A DNA stretch of 64,000 nucleotides from Paenibacillus dauci (GTDB lineage: Bacteria; Bacillota; Bacilli; Paenibacillales; Paenibacillaceae), in contig NZ_LAQQ01000001.1 of the NCBI RefSeq assembly GCF_000971985.1, positions 1,488,001 to 1,552,000 on the forward strand, written 5' to 3'. Position numbers and translations under genes: made by a program. Shown here in pieces: positions 34,901 to 37,360 of the stretch (positions within the stretch are counted from its first letter, which is position 1; each line of letters starts with the position of its first letter). The notes beneath the pieces were generated by a model. That model ran no database searches. It saw nothing but the letters and a program-made list of their open reading frames with translations, and was not told the DNA's origin.

Positions 34901-35642
34901 ACAGCTGGAACAGCGAGATCCGGTTTTCCCGGCAAAAGGCATGAATCTCGTCCTTGAGATAACCCGGTACTTCAAAATGTTCCCGCACTGCCGCCGTGCT
35001 AACTGTCATCGGGTTATACGATTTCCAGCCGGTCACTTCGGGAATATCGGCGAATTTATCCATCCAGTAAGCGCGATCTTTGGCATATTTCTCGGACTCT
35101 ACATATTCTTCCTCGGCTGTCAGATAATCGATATAGGAACAGTCTTCCGGGATCACCGGCTCTTTGCCCTGCATCAGCTCGATATAATAATCGGTAAACT
35201 GATTACCGAACAGCACCATCGAGATTCCGTCGGAAATGATATGATGAACCTTGATATTCAGCCAGTATTCCTCTTCACTGATCCGTACGAACAGGAAGCG
35301 GAACATACAGGAATCCATTACCGGCAGCGGCTGGCGTTTCTGCTCTTCCAGCCAGGCTTCCAGATGTTCCATGCTGTCAAAGTCTTCAAGACTTACGCAT
35401 TCGAACTGCTGTTCTTCATAAGGAACCACGTATTGGCGCGGTTCCCCTTCCACGGTAGTAATGCGCAGGCGAAAAGCATCATACTGACGAATAACCAGAT
35501 TGATTGCTTTCATAAAAGTAGGCAGATTCAGTTTCCCTGTCATTCGGATCGTCGCAGAGAGCTGGGATGCGGAAGTGCCTGGATACAGCAGTTCTGTATA
35601 CCATATCCGTTGTTGGGCATTCGTTAAGGAATATAGCTGCAT
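13041..35642 (-). CDS. fusA: Giant six-module non-ribosomal peptide synthetase, FusA-like, with a deleted A domain
   Basis: 7,533 residues in one uninterrupted frame: C-A-T / C-A-T-E / C-(A remnant)-T / C-A-T-E / C-A-T-E / C-A-T-TE. The E-domain positions (modules 2, 4, 5), the codes (Thr, Val, -, Thr, Asn, unassigned) and the seven-gene operon match fusaricidin synthetase FusA of Paenibacillus polymyxa. As I recall, that protein is about 7,900 residues long; the deficit here roughly equals the missing A3. A condensation domain at the N-terminus fits acylation of Thr1 by a fatty acid. The terminal thioesterase (GYSLGG, late His in GTHDVLLD) should release and cyclise the product through the Thr1 hydroxyl. 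Start: ATG with AAAGGGAG about eight bases upstream, 28 bases after fusB. It ends at a hairpin and an octamer-linked terminator. Module details are given separately. Confidence 0.95.
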   Translation of the reverse strand: MQLYSLTNAQQRIWYTELLYPGTSASQLSATIRMTGKLNLPTFMKAINLVIRQYDAFRLRITTVEGEPRQYVVPYEEQQFECVSLEDFDSMEHLEAWLEEQKRQPLPVMDSCMFRFLFVRISEEEYWLNIKVHHIISDGISMVLFGNQFTDYYIELMQGKEPVIPEDCSYIDYLTAEEEYVESEKYAKDRAYWMDKFADIPEVTGWKSYNPMTVSTAAVREHFEVPGYLKDEIHAFCRENRISLFQLFMSSMYVYMHKMTNQQDIVIGTSLANRRTKKEKQTMGMFVSTIAERALVDKDIQLLDFVKGVARGQMSVLRHQQYPYNQLIQDLRDAHHHNDLQRLFGVSMEYRPISWVDLEGIRILTDYDFCGDEINDLVLHITEMLDEDRMMLHVDYRKELFDHAEIANMVDHLGMITAQIVRYPEMTIGNVSLLSEVEKQQVLSFSQMAEADYPREQNIHGLFEQQVQRTPQHIAVQMDEQSLTYQQLNEQANRVSHQLRARGIGADSLVGVIAERSLDMVVGMLAVLKAGGAYVPVDPEYPEERIRYILEDSGVEVVLSQVHLQEQIPFDGIWINIREAAAEGETVNLPHVSGPRNLAYVIYTSGTTGKPKGTLIEHKNVVRLLFNDRNRFDFDDRDVWTMFHSFCFDFSVWEMYGALLYGGKLIIVPSMVAKSPESFLQLLKQDGVTILNQTPTYFYQLMQAELAHTGSELNLRKIIFGGEALSPYLLKDWHDRYPRTQLINMYGITETTVHVTYKEIGAAEIAAGKSNIGVTIPTLSAYILDEQRRLQPVGIPGELHIAGDGLARGYLNRPETTAEKFIEHPFQPGERMYRTGDLARWLPDGNLEYLGRIDHQVKIRGYRIELGEVEAQILRIPSVLETIVLARPDEQGQDLLCAYYTASAELPAAELRQQLTAAMPAYMVPSYFIQLDRMPLTSNGKLDRRALPEPVTGVQSAVEYVAPNTPEAMALAALWQDILGVQRVGMLDNFFEAGGHSLRAAQLSSRIQQEFGCTISLRDIFQAPTLENMSLLLQSQIPVLYESIAPAAKKDYYPVSSAQKRLYVLSQLEGGETSYNMPGAFMIEGALNTEQLEAAFRTLIRRHESLRTSFHLQNGEPVQQIHEQVAFALDHIEADEKQLGQVIEQYVRAFDLNQAPLLRAGLVSLGAERHLLLFDMHHIVSDGISIAILTEELSALYEGETLPELHIQYKDYAVWQREQLEQDRMKEMEAAWLRVFEEEIPALDLPTDYVRPAVRHFAGNRIDFAVGLQESEAIQQLTRETGTTLYMVLLAAYSVLLHKYTGQNDLVIGSPVAGRPQAELEGTIGMFVNTLAMRVRPEGTVTFRDYLAEVRETVLHAFDHQEYPFDLLVDRLQLDRDSSRNPVFDTLFVLQNMDRSERGMGDLRFTPYPQEAHIAKFDLSLNAAEEADGLAFSLEYATSLYRRESIERLAAHFLKVMESISANPSITLNEIEIITPAEKQQILEQFNDTQVPYPHNSTIHELFVEQVKRTPDQIALVNGDRRMTYYELEQRSAALARTLLAQGMQPEEPVAVMSTRSMEMVVALLGILRAGGAYVPVDPEYPEDRVQYMLGDGGVKLMLVQDWEMAQGDFGVTVLNLNDKHAYTDGHSLPQSAGHAGSLAYLMYTSGTTGRPKGVMIEHRNVVRLVKNTDYVQLDASTRILQTGSVSFDASTFEIWGALLNGGRLYLADNDVILVAEQLKEAIRSWEINTMWLTSPLFNQLTQQDDQLFTGVHTLIVGGDVLSVPHVNRTLANHPQLTIVNGYGPTENTTFSTTHRITGPIHGSVPIGRPIHNSTAYVVDKGFHLQPVGTWGELLVGGDGVGRGYLNQPEMTADKFLQDIIRPGEICYRTGDMARWLPDGTIEYKGRIDEQVKIRGYRIELPEIEAQILKLDAIHETAVIVHLDENGQKQLCAYYAADSECSPADVRHLLSQQLPGYLIPSYFVQVDRIPLTVNGKVDRRALPAPQTGVQQSGRTYTAPQTPAEQALARVWQEVLGSGPVGVHDHFFELGGDSIKAIQVSSRLLQAGYRMEMKQLFKYSTIAQLAPLLQSAIQHIDQSTVEGEMILTPVQRWFFGRNLQEPQHFNQAVMLYRAEGFDESLLEQAAAALVAHHDVLRAVFTAGAENYTAWNRASDAEQLYSLVVHDLRGQQQSADQIEHLATDIQSDMNLSEGPLVKLAIMRCDDGDHLLIAIHHLVVDGVSWRILLEDLAAAYEQAAQGQQVQLPLKTHSFREWSQALTEYVRSPQMSTHRNYWLSLQTEQIATLPADHQPQSLERSGSQSETIRWNAEETDQLLRQAHYAYQTETNDLLLAALGIALNNWSGQNRFLVNLEGHGREQIIPDMDITRTVGWFTTQYPFLLQHAGAGTTADWIKGIKEGLRRIPGKGIGYGLLTRMDDQLPADYQPLMPEISFNYLGQFDQDLSSNGLALSPYSTGEAQSLQDQLEYKLDLNGAVVDGQLELTITYHGDQYESSTIRQLADQLENSLRDVLQHCLTQEYRELTLSDIMAKGISNEELEELVQHTRHIGEIQNIYNLTPMQKGMLFHHLLEPEDGAYFEQAAFDVNGSFQPEVFGRSLNLLVSRHDILRTNFHTGWGSEPLQTVFRDRPAEQIYEDLRGMDEEAQTEYMQTFANRDKARGFDLAEGSLLRISVLRTGEESFRLIWSFHHIIMDGWCIPLITREVFDYYFAYIEGKEPELHDAPPYSEYIQWLEQQDHEEAAGYWSRYLEGYRSLTTLPAIADAAVQTSTGTESTSSATAQASDAGTSYIAEQMKYSAGESLTAQLEQVAREHGVTMNILMQSVWGVALQRYNHTDDVVYGTVVSGRPAEIHGVEQMIGLFINTIPVRVQTAPGMTFPQLMKQQQEQYVDAQPYSTHPLFEIQAATSQKQELVSHILVFENYPVEQEMEQAGGEASSFEIKDAELQEQTNYDFNLVVLPGRDMQLMFQYNAAVYSTHDIERIQQHVVCLLEQVASQPQIAVDELTLIDTERYQLPAWKLVATYPQESILSRLAELEQNAEQEQAYEIVIVDRQLHHQPVGIMGELCMAVGSLSDTVINQQIGMMTSSSHPLRDGEQVYHTGELARLLPDGTIEYMGRLTDLELAGSVSQADTVFQAPRTATELTLAAIWQDILGVDNISVTDNFFDLGGHSLRVALMASRIRKELNREIKLREVFEAPTITELAQLLDSQAEDQNEQITTDITAAEVREYYPLSSAQKRLFILGQMENGKVSYNMPGVMQVDGPLDSTRLEEAFRDLIQRHAALRTTFITVEGEPVQQILEQVPFAIHHEVATEEQAEQAISRFVRPFDLAQAPLLRVGLIQLAEERHLLLFDMHHIISDGVSMNILIEEVVRYYHGEQPEPLSIQYVDYAVWQQEHIRSEAMRQQEAYWLETFRGSLPVLDLPTDEVRPAVRDFAGHTISFRMDSELSKSLHELAARTGSTLFMVLLAAYKTMLHKYTGQEDIVVGSPVAGRPYDSLQEMIGMFVGTLPLRTYPAGEKSFEEYVQEVRDIALQAFDHQEYPFEELVEKLNIPRDLSRNALFDTMFVLQNMEQTERTIQGLQFTPYELSHPAAKFDLTLTVTELDDALECTLEYATSLYKQETIERMAGHFVQLIQSAVQHPAAPLAELDMVTPQEKAALMLQSAGLPADYPREASIHSLFTAQAARHPEAVAVRLDDQFLTYRELDERTNALARKLRQQGVQRDHLVAVVADRSLEMIVGMLAILKAGGAYVPVDADYPEERIRFMLEDSGSQLLLLRGELRSQFDHFTGTMIELDHAASYSESAAPLESYNHPEDLAYVIYTSGTTGKPKGTLIEHRNVVRLLFNDRNLFDFGPGDTWTLFHSCCFDFSVWEMYGALLYGGCLVIVPAMTAKSPAQFLQLLKDRQVTVLNQTPTYFYQLMQEELGHEGSHLGLRMIIFGGEALSPALLGEWRSRYPHVQLINMYGITETTVHVTYKEITETEIALGRSNIGTTIPTLGAYILNEQRHLQPIGIAGEMYITGDGLARGYLNRPETTAEKFIEHAFVPGERMYRSGDLARWLPDGSIEYLGRIDHQVKIRGYRIELGEVESRLLQIDGIREAVVIAHTEASGQKSLAAYFTADIQLTASTLRSEMASELPGYMIPSYFVQMEQMPLTPNGKLDRRALPQPEAGVWTGAVYEAPRTPAEQALAEVWQGILGSQQIGIHDHFFDLGGDSIKAIQISSRLFQAGYKLEIKDLFKYPTIAELSPYLQQAGRTAEQGEIIGATELLPIQHWFFERHLAEPHHYNHAIMLHRADRFEEQALRSTMDAVVRHHDALRMIFRKGEHGYTAWNRSTEEGKLYTLDIMNIRSAVDPEAVIRHEADRVQASFNLADGPLVRMTLFQTADGDHLLIVIHHLVVDGVSWRILFEDIAAGYEQALSLQPVTLPQKTDSYRLWANELAEYAAGSALEQERKYWNSISGSYIAPLPKDHDVAAGTVADSESVQVSWSSEDTELLLRQANRAYYTETNDLLLTALGMALRDWAGTEQVLINLEGHGREMILPDMDITRTVGWFTTQYPVRLDIPVHSDISPLIRQVKETLRAVPEKGIGYGLLKYMNSTGLTAGAAEPEVSFNYLGQFDQDLDNNALSMSPYSVGQSLGGQTPLHYALDLNGMIADGQLSISIMYSRNQYEPERIHQLADMLKSRLTMVIRHCAVQEQPKLTPSDLLFKGLTIPQLDRLLERTASTGELEDVYQLTPMQKGMLFHSLMEPDSVTYFEQASFELRGQVNIEAFKGSLQALMSRHAILRTGFYSDIHDEPLQVVFRHREMPVDYVDLRSLSSEQQQERMQKYEEQDMTRGFRLDTDPLMRATIFHLDHGCRVLWSFHHIIMDGWCIPIVTGEIFTHYTALCQNQQAQLPPAPQYGTYIEWLNRMDQDAASSYWKHYLADHEGHTILPETAKKSGGAYVLEEQTLQLGHELTARLDQIARQHQVTVNTLLQSAWGIMLQQYNGSRDAVFGGVVSGRPAEIPGIEDMVGLFINTVPVRVQSQTDDTFAGVMRRVQEQSLAGGAYDTYPLYEIQNYTEQKQDLISHIMIFENYPLDEQVEQSGSEDADALEVTDFRMFEQTNYDFNLIVIPGQDIRICLRYNASVYQEDTIARTRGHLLQLLQQITDQPEMPVDQLALVTPAEQQMLLETWHGMIADYPQDRCIHHLFEEQAQRSPDDLAAVCGERSMTFRELDEQSNRLSNHLAARGLGKGDTVGLLMDRSPELIVSILAVLKQGAVFIPIDPEYPQDRTEYILQDSGVQILLTQRHLNGTVTFDGLTLEVDQPESYSDNAQRPDVEVVHQDLIYMIYTSGTTGKPKGTMITHKGLLNYIWWAQKMYSNGSTMSFPLYSSISFDLTYTSIFTPLITGGQIVIYDAADKIGVIQQIVRENAVDILKLTPTHLSIFKDIQLPEQCRIRKFIVGGENLNTQLAHAIYDLYDGDVDIYNEYGPTETVVGCMIHRYDPATDQGESIPIGLPADNFNIYLLNEQMQLVPVGVAGEMYISGDGVAPGYLNRPELTAERFMDDPFVPGRRMYRAGDLARRLPSGAIEYLGRMDHQVKIRGYRIELGEIEARLLDLPAVEESIVVAWKDPAGQTSLCAYFVADREWTISELREQLARELPSYMIPSYFVQLEQMPLTPNGKLDRKALPEPDLSTLSSSSAYVAPRTEAEQTLAEVWQSTLGTAAVGIHDHFFELGGDSIKAIQVSSRLLNLGYKLEIKNLFTYPTIAELAPQLGQVRHQIDQSEVSGQVRLTPAQQWLFEHQQQDLHHFNQSVMLYHPGRMDTYALEKSIVRITSHHDALRTVIRMEEDSMTAWNRSIQEGPFHTVDIMDLTAEANPVPLVATHAQRIQESLSITEGPLMKLALFQCEDGDHLLVVIHHLVVDGISWRILLEDLENGYEQACRGEDIKLPQKTDAYRTWADQIARYADSEQAEIDRRYWSQLPDQFAQLPKDEHHSVLHVQDSESVTIEWNREITAHFLKKAYRAYNTEANDLLLTALGMAVRQWSGLEQVAIILEGHGREELVPDLDISRTVGWFTSQYPVVLDMSTLEPGTAIKTVKEGLRRIPNKGAGYGILKYMSSDAGTWAHRREPEIAFNYLGQFDDSQEDGVLQMSSYPTGREVSGQMIQHQALNMNGLIADDVLKLTISYNQRQFRKETIERLAGLLHECFSQIIEHCVSRQRTSLTPHDVLLQEATLELIEALEAQTASIGDMENMYSLTPMQKGMLFHNLLDSRSEVYFEQGRFELKGSFDIVDFERSFKHMIQRHAILRTNFYSGYHDVPVQVVFKDRPFRIAYEDLRSWSGHEQQLQIDALMTKDKQKGFDLARDPLLRVTVMQTADDCNLLLWSFHHIIMDGWCMPLVIQEVFDTYAALHEGRTPELPDTVPYSRYIQWLNERGEEEASAYWKQYLSGYDRQTLIPQARLQGQAKQYESEKMEFALGTVLTERLEQLARRHRVTMNILMQSAWGLVLQRYNASRDVVFGSVVSGRPAEIQGIESMIGLFINTVPVRVQAMEEDSFADLLARQQQLYVQGHDYDFYPLYEVQAQSDQKQELISHIMVFENYPVQEELDERQVGGKSGFEITDVQMFEQTNYDFNLIVMPGHNLQVLYRYNGTVYDQESIEQIQAHLVQILEEVAAKPDQPVNRLDMMTEAEQSMILEQWNDTVAPIRSESTLYSVLEEQAARIPDQPALISGNHQLTYDELNRRANALARTLRARGITPDQPVAIMLERSLEMMIGIQAILKAGGAYVPVDPEFPEERIRYMLEDSGAQLMLTRSAWQNLIPLPYIQLVDIEDEANYDADESNLEPLSGPEHLAYIIYTSGSTGQPKGVMIEHRSAVNLLDQLQAEYPMQQGDRFLQKTTITFDFSIPELFSWFFGPGTLVILPPGDDKNPAALLEAIDKYRITHLNLVPSMLQILVQQLKVSGRDSMSSLKYLFACGEILPSRLVGEYYKVAPYSRLENIYGPTEATVYATRYTTTPDTAALPLVPVGKPYGNMEVLIVDEHARLVPVGVPGELVIGGKGLARGYLNKPELTTAQFTAHPYKPEERIYRTGDMARWLPDGNIEYLGRMDHQVKIRGYRIELGEVESQLLRIPAVQETVVLALQDAGGSAQLCAYFVASQPLGTVELRSALAEELPAYMIPSAFIQLDQMPLNVNGKLDRKALPAPEQLQSSADYVAPATALEQQLADIWSDVLGVEHVGMNDNFFERGGHSLKVLTLIQRIQHELNVEVGLQTVFAHPVLKDLLLQLDQTASGSPSTDEMEIIRFHSSSDRKVFCFPPRVGYSLGYYEMAKELQQDAEVIGLEFIGDRLQGEDMLEQYVDTITGIQPEGPYLFLGYSLGGNLAFEVARAMEARGYAVSDVIMVDSMRKTAKDEMTPAEMENIVDTVLNSVADQYREFLGNPDDREAVRNKMLVYSAYRNDLINAGEIQANIHALIAEVDCSGMKPTDHLQWQRSTAGQYAEYPVQGTHDVLLDAEYVGPNTSVIRRILIEAGIFEGQQKPILS
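16980..21480 (-). other. NRPS module 5: C-A(Asn)-T-E
   Basis: C5 (about 4724-5170) has FHHIIMDGW, the DCL type. A5 (about 5181-5674) reads D-L-T-K-I-G-E-V-G-K, an asparagine code. T5 has LGGDSIKA (Ser about 5722). E5 (about 5771-6220) has IHHLVVDGISW and FNYLGQFD. Predicted product: D-Asn. Confidence 0.85.
21520..26000 (-). other. NRPS module 4: C-A(Thr)-T-E
   Basis: C4 (about 3222-3650) has MHHIISDGVS and follows a carrier without epimerase, so it is the LCL type. A4 (about 3661-4157) has the same threonine code as A1, D-F-W-N-I-G-M-V-H-K, with long near-identical stretches. T4 is LGGDSIKA type (Ser about 4211). E4 (about 4261-4707) has IHHLVVDGVSW. Predicted product: D-allo-Thr. Confidence 0.85.
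26040..28040 (-). other. NRPS module 3: C-(A remnant)-T, no working adenylation domain
   Basis: C3 (about 2537-2984) is a DCL-type domain with FHHIIMDGW, as expected after an epimerase. T3 is intact (FFDLGGHSLRVA, Ser about 3167). Between them only about 110 degenerate residues of adenylation sequence remain. In fusaricidin this module adds the variable residue (Tyr, Phe, Val or Ile). Confidence 0.9.
26260..26590 (-). pseudogene. In-frame remnant of adenylation domain A3
   Basis: The start of the A-domain linker (ATYPQESILSRL) runs directly into a piece resembling cores A5-A7 (EIVIVDRQLHHQPVGIMGEL, then VYHTGELARLLPDGTIEYMGR) and then jumps to the carrier-domain approach (VFQAPRTATELT). Cores A1-A4 and A8-A10 are gone: no TSGTTGKPKG loop, no specificity pocket, no A10 Lys. 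The surviving A7 motif is YHTGEL instead of YRTGDL. The equivalent stretch in module 5 is about 510 residues; here it is about 117. Two separate in-frame losses plus drift fit an old deletion better than an assembly fault. Confidence 0.9.
28060..32500 (-). other. NRPS module 2: C-A(Val)-T-E
   Basis: C2 (about 1049-1481) has MHHIVSDGIS. A2 (about 1484-1974) reads D-A-F-W-I-G-G-T-F-K, a known valine code. T2 is of the LGGDSIKA type that precedes epimerases (Ser about 2031). E2 (about 2081-2527) has IHHLVVDGVSW and FNYLGQFD, and looks intact. Predicted product: D-Val. Confidence 0.85.
32560..35642 (-). other. NRPS module 1: C(starter)-A(Thr)-T
   Basis: C1 covers about residues 1-445 with the HHIISDG motif near residue 135; as the first domain it should accept the acyl chain. 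A1 (about 445-947) gives the specificity residues D-F-W-N-I-G-M-V-H plus the A10 Lys, the classical threonine code. T1 has GGHSL with the phosphopantetheine Ser near residue 996. Boundaries are approximate. Confidence 0.85.
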
Positions 35643-35670
35643 TTCTGTTAACTCCCTTTCTATGATGGTC

Positions 35671-36084
35671 TTAACGCTTCAGATCGTAGGACACGATCTC
35701 ATCCGCTTCGAGGATAATTCGTTCTCCTATAGAAGCTGTTCCTTTGCCAAGTACATAACCTTTGCGGCGGCGAAGCACTTCCACATATAGATCAATACGA
35801 TCTCCGGCAGCAGCCTGCCCATGGACACGCACTCCTTTTAATGTGGTCAAAAAGGAAATACCTGCTTCGTCAATCGTGGCAAAAGCCAGCAGCTGTGCCA
35901 GTGCTTCCACAATGAGTGTAGACGGCATATAAGGCTGGGTTTCACTGATATACCATTCGTTCCAGCTGACCAGCTTGTACCCCCTGGCCCAGCCGGATGT
36001 CTCGTAGCCGGATACCTCATCAATCATCAGAAATGGATAGCGGTGAGGAAGTACGTCAGGAATATGAATCTTGGTCAAATCCAA
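35671..36084 (-). CDS. fusB: FabZ-like hotdog protein lacking the catalytic His
   Basis: A 137-residue relative of 3-hydroxyacyl-ACP dehydratase FabZ. The N-terminal LPHRYPFLMIDEV and the central helix IVEALAQ with its catalytic-site Glu (residue 60) are typical. The FabZ segment GHFPGKPxxPG, which supplies the catalytic His, is replaced here by YISETQP-YMPS; the His position is Ile. Dehydration may therefore be lost or changed, which would fit a product that keeps its 3-hydroxyl. The TTG at 36084 was chosen: it gives the usual FabZ N-terminus and has AAGGGAGAG seven bases upstream, inside the end of fusC. An ATG at 36105 is the alternative. It lies between fusC (5-base gap) and fusA (28 bases). 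Confidence 0.8.
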   Translation of the reverse strand: MDLTKIHIPDVLPHRYPFLMIDEVSGYETSGWARGYKLVSWNEWYISETQPYMPSTLIVEALAQLLAFATIDEAGISFLTTLKGVRVHGQAAAGDRIDLYVEVLRRRKGYVLGKGTASIGERIILEADEIVSYDLKR

Positions 36085-36089
36085 AGGAG

Positions 36090-37340
36090 TTACTCTCCCT
36101 TCCATTTGCGTACAGCGATGCATACGTTATGTCCACCAAAACCAAAAGAGTTGCTGATGGCTGCATTAACTTCCCTTTCCTGGCTTACATTCGGTACAAA
36201 ATTCAGTTCCTTGTCATCCGGATCGTCACAGTTGAGCGTTGGCGGAACGGTACTGTGCAGCATACTTTGCACGGTAGCGATCAGTTCTACCGCTCCTGCA
36301 CCGCCCATTAGATGACCGGTCATCGACTTGATCGAAGAGATCGCCAGATTCGGTGCATGTTCGCCGAATACTTTGCGTAAGGCGTTCACTTCCATCTGAT
36401 CGTTAAATGGAGTACTGGTTCCGTGTGCATTCACATAATTCACATCTTCCGGCTGAAGTCCGCCGTCTTGCAGAGCCAATCGGATCGCATCGGCTGCGCC
36501 TTCGCCGCTCAGATCCGGAGCTGTAATATGATAGGCATCGGTTGTACAACCATAGCCGACCACTTCTGCCAGAATGGTCGCATTCCGCTTGAGTGCATGT
36601 TCCAGTTCTTCCAGAATCACTACGCCGGCTCCCCCGCCGATGACGAACCCGTCACGCGCCGAGTCAAATGGACGACTGGCCTGCTGCGGTTCTTCATTGC
36701 GTCTGGACAGCGCATGAATATTGGCAAATCCCGCCAGATCAAGCTGGCTAAAGTTCGCTTCTGCGCCTCCGGCAATTACTGCATCGGCGGTACCATACTG
36801 AATCGTGCGCAGCGCTTCGCCGATAGAATTACTGCCGGTTGCACATGCCGTAACCACTCCAAACGAAGGGCCCTTGGCGCCAAAAGCAATCGCAACTTCA
36901 CCCGGTGCCGAATTAATCATCATGGCTGTTACAAAATGAGGGGACACCCGCTTAGGACCGATCTCGGTCAGCTTGCGATAATTCTCTTCCACCACATCCA
37001 GACCGCCTGCTCCCGAGCCGATGACAACACCGACACGGGACGCATTTTCTTCATTGATGACCAGGCCGGACTGCTTCATCGCCTGATGGGCGGCAGCCAG
37101 TGCGAATTGGGTAAATTGTGCGATTTTGTTGGCTTCTTTTTTGCTCATATATTCTAGGGGATCGAAGTCTTTGACCTGAGCTCCAATCTTGGTCGGGATA
37201 TCGGATACATCAAAATGATCTACCAGACCTACTCCACTACGACCTTCAACCAGTGATTTCCAGAAGTCTTCGGTATTCAGTCCGACCGGTGTGATTACAC
37301 CTTGACCGGTCACCACTACACGCCTTTTCAATAGGTTCAC
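36090..37340 (-). CDS. fusC: Beta-ketoacyl-ACP synthase II (FabF type)
   Basis: A 416-residue condensing enzyme with a complete Cys-His-His triad: Cys166 in VTACATGSNS, His in NAHGTSTPFND, His in SMTGHLMGGAG, with the conserved Lys just before. It should extend an acyl-ACP chain with malonyl-ACP. Because it is embedded in the NRPS operon between FabZ- and FabI-like genes, the likely role is making the special 3-hydroxy fatty acyl starter rather than general lipids; a separate housekeeping FabF is expected elsewhere. It is 20 bases from fusD and 5 bases from fusB, tightly packed in one operon. Confidence 0.9.
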   Translation of the reverse strand: MNLLKRRVVVTGQGVITPVGLNTEDFWKSLVEGRSGVGLVDHFDVSDIPTKIGAQVKDFDPLEYMSKKEANKIAQFTQFALAAAHQAMKQSGLVINEENASRVGVVIGSGAGGLDVVEENYRKLTEIGPKRVSPHFVTAMMINSAPGEVAIAFGAKGPSFGVVTACATGSNSIGEALRTIQYGTADAVIAGGAEANFSQLDLAGFANIHALSRRNEEPQQASRPFDSARDGFVIGGGAGVVILEELEHALKRNATILAEVVGYGCTTDAYHITAPDLSGEGAADAIRLALQDGGLQPEDVNYVNAHGTSTPFNDQMEVNALRKVFGEHAPNLAISSIKSMTGHLMGGAGAVELIATVQSMLHSTVPPTLNCDDPDDKELNFVPNVSQEREVNAAISNSFGFGGHNVCIAVRKWKGE

Positions 37341-37360
37341 GTCCTTTATTGTTGTTGAGA

